Of a stretch of 64,000 bases of DNA, positions 56,777 to 64,000 are shown in pieces (within the stretch, counting starts at the first letter, position 1; each line of letters begins with the position of its first letter). The stretch comes from Viola odorata (taxonomy: Eukaryota > Streptophyta > Magnoliopsida > Malpighiales > Violaceae). Position numbers and translations under genes: made by a program. The stretch is taken from contig OY829537.1 in the NCBI GenBank assembly GCA_963691705.1, positions 66,912,352-66,976,351 of the forward strand. The letters run 5' to 3'. Below the pieces are notes generated by a model. That model saw only the letters and a list, made by a program, of their open reading frames with translations, searched no databases and was not told the origin of the DNA.

Positions 56777-59122
56777 TGTTGCTACCCAATTTTGGAATTT
56801 TCATCACAACTTTACGCATTTTATTTGTTTATCGCATTATTAGCCCATCTAAGTCAAATTACTATCGATTTTTGATCCTCGGCTATTTGTTTTAATATTC
56901 CGCGTCATTTCTTATCTTTTTTAGTTTTTTGTATTTTTGACTGTCTTTTCGCGCAAACTTCTATCGGTCCCGAGTAAGTTTCCTCGGACCGTAGATCGAA
57001 CGCATTATTTCTTTAATTGACAATTACCTACTATTTTTCTCTTTCGCGTCAGCTAGTTTGGTTTCATTCAATTTTTGTCGTTATATCATTTATTTTTTGT
57101 CCGAAAGTTTGACATTTCCGAATGAGAAAATTCAGACGTTAATCCGAACTTTTTCTTTATTTACTGTCTACTAGTTATTGTCTCAATTTTCTACACCTTT
57201 TGGTGCTCTCGGTTTGGGCATTTTTTCACGTCAAGCGAGTTCACTCATGCCATAGCCCGAACTGAAAATATCCCGTTCGTGCCAAATTAATGCATTAATG
57301 TCTAATTAATGCATCTTCATCCAAAATCACATCACCTTTCCCCTAGCTAGCCTCGTCGACGACCGATTGATCATCACAAACATCTCATCGATCATCCTTG
57401 GCTACACAAACTCTAGCTTGGTCCTCACTCCGGCCAAATCATCATCACCAAGCCTCGTCATCTTCTTCCCAAACCGGCGACCAATCCTCAGCCACACACA
57501 CCCTCACCAACTCCAATCTTCACCTATAAATACCCAGCTCCAAGCAAGGCATCAAGGGCACCAAAATTCACTCTTACTCTCCCTTTTCTCACTCTCTCTA
57601 GTCACTGCCAAGCAAAGTGAGTTTTCCTCCTTGTCTTTTTAATTTCGTTTATGCTTTAAACTTGCTTCAATTACTTTGTCTTCAAGTTAATTTCATTGTT
57701 CTTGCTTCAAATTAATTGTCTACTACCTTAATTAATTAATTGCTCATTTGTTAGTTTAATTGCTATTTTTGTTTTTTGTCAAATTGCCCACTGTTTTCGT
57801 TGAAATAAATTGTTGTTTTGCATTGATTAAATTGTTGTCGTGTTACTGGTTTTATTCGGTCCATTTTGGTTGTGTTTGGTGACCAGTTTTTACCTTGGTC
57901 GTCGGCCATGGCCCCGACGACGCAAGGAAGAAAAGGTAAGGTGGGAAAGAAAAGGTGATGGGCTTGATTTCATCCCAAGCCCATCTTGTTTAATGAAACT
58001 TTGGGCTTGATTTCATCTCAAGCCCAGCTGCTATTTTGACAAGAATTATGGGCCCGGCCCATTAAGTTTTCGTAAACTTTCATGTTTAATTTTCGTATGC
58101 AATTGTTCACATGATCGTCTACGATAAATTACTTATTTTACTTTCGTGTTTTAATTTTCATATAATTGTTTTAAAATAAATTGTTTATTTTATGCCATGT
58201 TAATTATCATAAAATTATTCGTATGCTCATAAATAATTTGCTTGCTTATTCGCCATGTTTAATTAATTATTTACTTGTTAAGAATTAAATAAATGTTATG
58301 TGCTTATTATTTATTATTTTTCGAACTATCGCTAACACTCTCACTTTGTAGGGTAAAATTTAAGTCTTCGCTCGCAAGTACGCTTTCTACCCCTTTTATT
58401 TCTTTAACGCTTTCCGCACATATGTATTCGTATGCATGTTTATTTAGAAATGTTAAAAAACTCAAATCATATTCGAATGCATGATATTTAGAATTGTTAG
58501 AATTAAAATCAATTCACATGAATAATTTGTTTAATCACTTGCTTTAAATGCCATTATTAAATGTTTATTTCCATGCTCATATTAATACATGTGTTTTGGT
58601 GGCTTCGATCCCACACAGTTTATTTGTTGCATTCACTAATCGGTACTTTGTTAGTTATGCATGATAGATCACGTAGTAATTAATTCAATCATGCATGGCC
58701 TGATGATAATAAAAGGGACGCCCACTTTAGTAAAAACGGTAACAATCCCGCTAAACATAAATACTTGTCCCGAACTTATCCCGAACTTTTCCCGACCCTA
58801 CGAAGTACTAAAACGGCATTTCCTCTGAGGGCCCAATTACGTGCTTTTAATTATTTTATTTAACACCTCTTTTACCGGTAACCTGTTTAGATGAGACTCG
58901 GGTGCCTAACACCTTTCTGAGTCCATAATATGACCCCGAACCTTTGTTCTTGAGTTAAGACCCTTTGTGCCTTATTTTTTTATTTTTATGCCATGACGAT
59001 TAGGTTCCCTAAACCTAGAAATAAATAGGGTGGCGACTTCATTTGCATTATGTGAGACGAATCCGATTTTTGCCTCACATTCTTCCCGAACTGTTTCGCA
59101 AAATTGAAAAGGGGGTGCGACA
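56777..59122 (+). mobile_element. 3' LTR of element A, uninterrupted
   Basis: This is the 2346-bp reference copy, from TGTTGCTACCC to GGGTGCGACA. The promoter TATAAATA is at 57525-57532. It is followed by a splice-donor-like AAAGTGAGT whose GT is at 57617. It lacks the two solo-LTR insertions that split the 5' LTR, so those came after integration of A or hit only the 5' copy. Confidence 0.92.
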
Positions 59123-59827
59123 AAGACCAATCCTATCAGCTCATCAACCCACTTACTTGCTCCCTCTCTTGTTCTATTCTTGGGCCCCTCCATGATTTTT
59201 TCTTTCTAGTGTAAAAAAATGGTATAATACCATTCAGATAGTCCGAGGTTGTTCTGGCTGAACCAATATTTTAAAATCAAACTTTATGAATGCATCTGTC
59301 TATAAATATAAAAATACTTAAGTTGTTGGAAAATGTCCAATATGGTAGGGTCTAAATTAGTCGTCATTTTAGTAGGGTTGAAAACCAGATAGCTTATAAA
59401 AAAAAGAAAGATAAACAAGTGCATTGATAGGGCTCGGGTTAAAATTTCTAGGGTGAAAGTAATCTTCTTGAGACTACTAGATATGAAAAAATAAAAAAAT
59501 AAAATGCTAAACTTTAAAGATTACGATGGAAGAATTAAAAAAAATAAACATATATTTTCTGTATTTTTATCTCCGCTATTTTTTTTTTAATAGTTAAAAC
59601 ACTCGTTTATTTATGTGCGCTATTTTGTTAGAAGAATGGGACACCAACTTGCAACATCTCACATTAAAAGGGCTTTATTAGAATGGTACAGAAGCTTGAC
59701 AGTTGGTAGTTGGTTCTTGGCGCCACTATACCATATTCCATCCTTCCACATGCTTCTCTTCATGCCATAAAAAATTGTGGGGCACAATTCCAACCTCTTA
59801 AAATGGAATATTTGTTTCCATTAATTA
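59123..59827. other. Intergenic, nothing recognised
   Basis: AT-rich single-copy-looking sequence between element A and the mariner element. A 23-codon minus-strand opening (ATG 59193, MEGPKNRTREGASKW) runs up to the insertion point of A. No product is recognisable. Confidence 0.5.
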
Positions 59828-62012
59828 CTCCCTTCGGTCTCCAAAGTGTGTCGTTTGGAGATCGGGCACAATATTTTAGGACACAATGTTGTGTTGTTTG
59901 ATTACGATAATGCCCCTATACTTTTCGCTTATTTACTACACTACCATTCCTCACTCTTCACCTCTGCATAAGCTTCCCTAATCTCCGCGCCAACATTTTC
60001 CAATTTTTTTCCTTAATCCCTCCTAAATTTTCAATTCTTTCTACCCAAATTAAAAAATCCCAATTTACAATGCTCTCTCACTCCCTCTATCCATATTCTC
60101 ATTTCTCTTCGTCAAGCTCTAGAGCTCTCAATTTTTGGCCTCAACTCGCAAGGTTTGTTTTGCATGAAGAACAATGGATGACAACCAATTTGACCCTCTC
60201 AATTTGTTTCAATATAATCCATCACCACCCTCAAATTTTGAGATTGTTTTAGAAGGCGAAGAATTCCCTGGCCGAAATGAGGATGAGATCAATGTAGAAG
60301 AATAAGAATAAGAAGAATAACCCACAAATACGCGTGAAGAGGATGAAGTCCATGCAGATATGTCAGACGTAAATGAAAACCCAGTACCTCACATTGGTGT
60401 TCAAAGTTAAGTTATTTCATCTTATAATAGTATGGTTGAAGTTTTAAGTTGTTCCCTCTCCTCAATTTCAATGATGTTGTATTGTGTTAATGCTAGGTCC
60501 AATCCGGGAAGAAGAGAGCACTATAATGAGGATAGACTCGCAGCTTATCATATGCTTCTATAAAGAAGTGTTAGTGGAAAGCTAAAGAGGACAACAATAA
60601 GGGAAGTTGCTGAGTTTTTCAATATGAATATTCGATCAATCCAGCGGCTCTGGAAAAGAGGAAGGGACTCCGACAACCATAATATATCTTTTGCAGAGTT
60701 AAAAAATGTGGCAGAAAAAGGATTCAATTTGATATGCAAAAGATTAGAGAGATTTCTTTAAGGGAGAGAACAACTCTAAGGTCTCTTGTCTGTGCTTTGG
60801 TTGTTTCGAAATCATTTTTCATATCAAAAATGAAAAGTGGAGAGTTTAAGCGCCAAAGTAATACCATCAAACCAACATTGACAGAGGTAAATTGTGTGCA
60901 AAGGGTTCGACACTGTCTTTCATTGATTGATCCAGCCTCACTTCCAGCATCTAATAGTTTCTACGATATGGAAAAGGTGGTTCACATCGATGAGAAATGG
61001 TTCCAAAGGACAAGGAAGGTCCAGACTTACTACCTTCTTCCCGATGAAGATGAACCTATAAGAACCATAAAAAGTTCCAATTTTATTCCCAAGATTATGT
61101 TCCTTATAGTTGTTGCTAGGCCTAGACTCTCATGGGAATTATACGTTTGATGGTTGGATAGGAGTGTTTCCATTGGTAATCGAGGTTGTTGCTGTGAGGT
61201 CCAGTTCAAATAGGGTAGCTGGCACATTAGAAGTGAAGCCAATTCTGAAAATAGATTAGGAAAGTCATTAGGTTGTTCATGATTCAACAAATTTTACCTG
61301 TCATTAAGGACAAATTGCCGAGGGATAGCCTCATGGATCCAATTATCATCCAGCGGGATAATGCAAAGACACATATCCATGAGGATGATATTGATTTCTT
61401 AGCTACAGTTGAGAATGTAGGATTGAATAATTAAACTGTTGTGTCAACCGCCTAATTCTCCTGATTTAAATGTGCTTGATCTGGGATTTTTCAGAGCTAT
61501 TCAATCTTTGCAAGAAAAGAAGTGTGCAAGAAATGTAGATCAATTGGTGGAAGGAGTCAAGAAATCTTTCCTTGAGTTTTCTGATTTGAAGGTAACAACA
61601 TTTTCATAACTCTCCAGTCATGCATGATTGAGATTTTGAAAATTAGAGGTTCCAATGTGTATAGAATCCCTCACATGAAAAAGAAACAATTGGCTAGGCT
61701 TGGTTTGCTTCCTTCCAGGTTGTCATGTGATCTAGTTATCATTGCAACTATTGTTGCTTATCTTCCTCATTTACCATGTAAGATAGTCTATTATTTGTAC
61801 AATCTGCATCCTTACTACTAACATGTTATTGACACTGCATTATTAATTATTTTTCAGGATACAGAGTTGAAGATTGATGTTTTCAGAGCCTGACATATTA
61901 TTTTTTAGTTAGAAGAGCCAACTGGAATTGCTTCATTTTAGGGCAGATATAGTAATTAGTTTGTTAATTTTTTAATACCTATAGTAATTAGTTTGTTGAT
62001 TTTGGGATGGAG
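59828..62012 (+). mobile_element. Decayed plant mariner-like element
   Basis: The left end CTCCCTTCGGTCTCC follows a TA (59826-59827). The right end GGGATGGAG stops before TA (62013-62014). The inverted ends are only loosely complementary, so the right boundary is less sure. The 2.2-kb body contains a plant mariner transposase in several frames. Confidence 0.75.
60174..61821 (+). pseudogene. Mariner-like transposase (plant DD39D type), broken
   Basis: The likely start is ATG 60174 (MDDNQFDPLNLFQ). The helix-turn-helix part reads RLAAYHMLL and IREVAEFFNMNIRSIQRLWK (about 60537-60655). The first catalytic Asp lies in HIDEKWF (60989), followed by YYLLPDEDEP. The second lies in QRDNAKTH (61357) and the third in PPNSPDLNVLDLGFF (61463). 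The second and third are about 35 residues apart instead of 39, with a frame change between. The C-terminus keeps RGSNVYRIPHMKKKQL (about 61650). There are stops at 60301 and after, and several frameshifts. A GT..AG-like interval at about 60410-60495 may be an intron. It cannot encode active transposase. Confidence 0.88.
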
Positions 62013-62206
62013 TATATGGTAGGACTCACTGTATTTGGAAGTAGATCAAACTCTGTTTGCTACTGTGACTAATGGTGAAGGATGTCACTTTGTGTTGGAT
62101 GGTAGAGCAAACATAGTATGCTCTTTTTCGTAGGATTTGTGCAGGAAATATGAGTAGTACATTTTGTGTAGCAATATTACTAACATAAATTCTATTTTGT
62201 TTGAAT

Positions 62207-63192
62207 TAGGGATGACAATTGGCCGGGTATGGAGCACGTAAGCACTATCCATACCCGCACCCGTAAATTTACGGGTAATCCATACCCACACCCGCATCCA
62301 TATAGAGCGGGTAAAAGAAAAGCAATTATACCCGCATATACCGACAAATTTGGTTGAATTTTAAATTTTAATTAAATTAATATAAAAAAATCAATTGACA
62401 ATCTTTCAGCTTCATCACATAAATTTTTCTACAATGTGTTCAATGTAGTAAGCATGTACCATAATATAATTACTTAAAACAGTAGCAAATCCATATATAT
62501 ATATATATATTTACCATATTTATAGGCATTCTTGCCAAAAAACAAATTAACTATTATTACTAATATTGTGTTTGCTTAATTTGTATATTTATGACAATTA
62601 ATGATGAAAATTAAATTAAAAAGAAATGATGCAGTAAAAATAGTATACCAATGAATTAAAGAATTGGCCGGCATGATATGCTTGAATGCATTGCGATGGT
62701 GTGTGTAATTTATATTGAGAGGTGGAGATCAGAGAACTAAAGACGTTAGCTATATAAAGTGATTTACAGAAATTAAGGATCCTGCTTTTTAATGGTAAAA
62801 AAAAGTTAACCATTTATGGCCAATTATAAGATGAAAAATCTCTTTACATTTATTATTATTATTCATATCAGAACTATAAATCCTATTAAATAATTAAATA
62901 AAAAATTGGATTGGTCCCAACTTTTTAAGGGATTTTTCATTTTATTATCTCAATACACTATTTTCTTATTGAATTAATTATATATTAAAATATTATATAT
63001 ATATTGCGGGTATTGGAGCGGGTAAGCACTATCCATACCCGCACTATGCGGGTACGGGTATATCCATACCCACACTTTGCGGGTGCAGGTATATCCATAC
63101 CCGCAAAATACCCACAATATGCGGATAATACCCACCCACAATTACGGGTATTGGACAGATATCCATATCCGCGGGTAGAATTGCCATCCCTA
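62207..63192. mobile_element. hAT-type non-autonomous element 2
   Basis: A 986-bp element starting TAGGGATGACAATT and ending AATTGCCATCCCTA, a 14-bp inverted repeat with one mismatch. The 8-bp duplication GTTTGAAT is at 62199-62206 and 63193-63200. Sub-terminal zones (62215-62345 and 63003-63180) carry many ACCCGC/GCGGGT words, as in hAT element 1. The interior is AT-rich and different. It has no transposase. Confidence 0.93.
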
Positions 63193-63305
63193 GTTTGAAT
63201 GCTATGGAAAATTCTATTTGGTTTGAATGCTATGGTAAAATCTGTTTGGTTTGCAATGCTATGGTAAAATCTATTTGGTTTGAATGCTATGGTAAATTCT
63301 AGTTT
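63193..63305. repeat. Short tandem array, about 30 bp units
   Basis: Four units of TTTGAATGCTATGGTAAAAT followed by CTATTTGG. One unit spells the 8-bp target of the adjacent hAT-type element, and a partial unit (TTCTATTTTGTTTGAAT) lies on the element's far side. Confidence 0.85.
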
Positions 63306-63630
63306 TTCCTGTTTCATGTACTGTTGGAGAAGAAATGCATGTTTGATCAAGCTACTATTGGATAGGAATTTTGCTACACAATGCTTTTACCAGTATTGTC
63401 ATTCTAACCTTTAGTAATTTGTGTTGTCTTGTAATCTCCCAATTTTCTCTTATTTATATGGTGTTATTGACACTTGGTAAGAAGTCTGTCAAGAAAATGA
63501 GTTTATTGCCTCTGCAATACACAATGAGATTCCTGAAATTTCGGCAACCTTTTACCGTCCCAACCATAGCACCGTTTCACCGTTTCATAGGCACCCATTC
63601 ACACAACTCTTTGTTACCCTAATTCACCTC

Positions 63631-63638
63631 TATAAATT
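63631..63638 (+). promoter_or_regulatory. TATA box of the edge gene
   Basis: CTCTATAAATTC stands 115 bp before the ATG at 63746. It is followed by a pyrimidine-rich leader, as in many plant promoters. Confidence 0.5.
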
Positions 63639-63745
63639 CTTTCCTTTCATAGCACTCTTATCAACCCTAAACTGCCACAATTTCCTTATTTTTTCTACTT
63701 ATTGTTTTCTTTGCTCTGTTTCAATTTCATTGCAGAGTTTTAACC

Positions 63746-64000
63746 ATGGAACGCAGGGACAAGATAATACTCCTCAATTGTGCGGGATTAGTCAGTACTC
63801 ATCTCCAAGATGACATTATCCAGTTTGAACACAAGGTTCTGCAAACAAATCACGACATTCAGCAACTGACAGAGAGAGTGGAGGAGATGAGCCAAAGGAA
63901 GGAAGACATGAAAGATGATGAAGAAGAGGATTTAGCCCTTCAATCTGTTGATGCACTAGGTACTTGTATCACACATCTATCTCTTGTAATTGCTCACATT
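63746..64000 (+). CDS. 5' exon of a possible host gene, cut by the window edge
   Basis: ATG 63746 sits in a good plant context (AACCATGG) and opens a frame of 85 codons to the edge. A possible splice donor, CTAG|GTACTTG, falls at about 63959, so the coding part may end near LALQSVDAL. The protein is hydrophilic: MERRDKIILLNCAGLVST, then a coiled-coil-like stretch (FEHKVLQTNHDIQQLTERVE) and an acidic run (DMKDDEEEDL). I do not recognise the family. Nothing ties it to a transposon. Confidence 0.5.
   Translation, partial: MERRDKIILLNCAGLVSTHLQDDIIQFEHKVLQTNHDIQQLTERVEEMSQRKEDMKDDEEEDLALQSVDALGTCITHLSLVIAHI

Larger units (their letters stand above)
15640..59122 (+). mobile_element. Composite Ogre/TatIV-like element A with five nested insertions
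   Basis: The 5' LTR occupies 15640-17003, 26004-26313 and 28973-29590, about 2.29 kb in three pieces. The 3' LTR is 56777-59122 (2346 bp). Flanks are ATGAC (15635-15639) and AAGAC (59123-59127), a duplication with one mismatch. Between the LTRs are a primer site (29594), an ORF1-like remnant, gag, a protease, a tandem array and a polypurine tract. No reverse transcriptase, RNase H or integrase belongs to this element. Without its nested guests the interior is about 8.2 kb and the whole element about 12.8 kb. The two LTRs differ by roughly 8% over about 830 bp compared by eye. The nested guests are B (with a copia inside), C, H, one hAT-type element and F. Confidence 0.85.

Noticed and set aside
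1..64000. tRNA, rRNA or small RNA genes
   Set aside because: I looked for cloverleaf-type B-box words (GGTTCGANNCC) and found only LTR sequences resembling part of them. No complete gene could be supported by eye.

Overview
The window is plant nuclear repeat DNA: a nest of LTR retrotransposons with a few DNA transposons, and the start of one possible host gene at the right edge. Every coding region I recognise belongs to plant transposon families: Ty3/gypsy Ogre/TatIV-like, Retand/Tat-like and Athila-like elements, one Ty1/copia element, one plant mariner and two hAT-type non-autonomous elements. The organism is a flowering plant, most likely a eudicot. I cannot narrow it further.

Layout, left to right. 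(1) 1-8900, minus strand: the 3' LTR, polypurine tract and 3' untranslated region of an Ogre-like element, called D. A short LTR element without pol, called G (3612-6179), sits inside its tandem-repeat array. (2) About 8950-12694, plus: an Athila-like fragment, called E, with a primer binding site and one gag-protease frame broken by four stops. (3) 12695-15639: AT-rich sequence with a tandem duplication, then a GC-richer block of unknown nature. (4) 15640-59122, plus: one composite insertion, called A. It is an Ogre-like element with LTRs of about 2.3 kb that carries gag-protease but no reverse transcriptase or integrase. Its flanks are ATGAC and AAGAC. (5) 59828-63305: a decayed mariner, a hAT-type element and a short tandem repeat. 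(6) 63746 to the edge: the first exon of a possible host gene.

Five younger insertions lie inside A, and each has a clean target-site duplication. They are a solo LTR B (17004-25998, TSD ATGCT) that itself contains a copia element (18486-25226, TSD TTTGG); a solo LTR C (26314-28967, TSD GTATG); a Retand/Tat-like element H (30567-46540, TSD TTATG); a hAT-type element (48538-49513, 8-bp TSD TAGACCGG); and a solo LTR F (49660-51680, TSD CTCAG). B, C and F are the same broad LTR family as A, all in antisense to it, and B and C lie inside A's own 5' LTR.

The most unusual part is the 9.4 kb between the integrase and the 3' LTR of element H. It carries a cluster of four antisense ORFs, at least three with a TATA-like sequence upstream. 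One is an apparently intact three-exon gene of 701 codons with a domain resembling 'putative gypsy type transposon' (Transposase_28-like), an NLS-like basic stretch and a coiled coil. A second is a broken tandem paralogue with its first intron at the equivalent site in the same phase. The sense gag-pol of the same element is full of stops. All identifications come from reading motifs and repeats by eye; none was confirmed by a database search.
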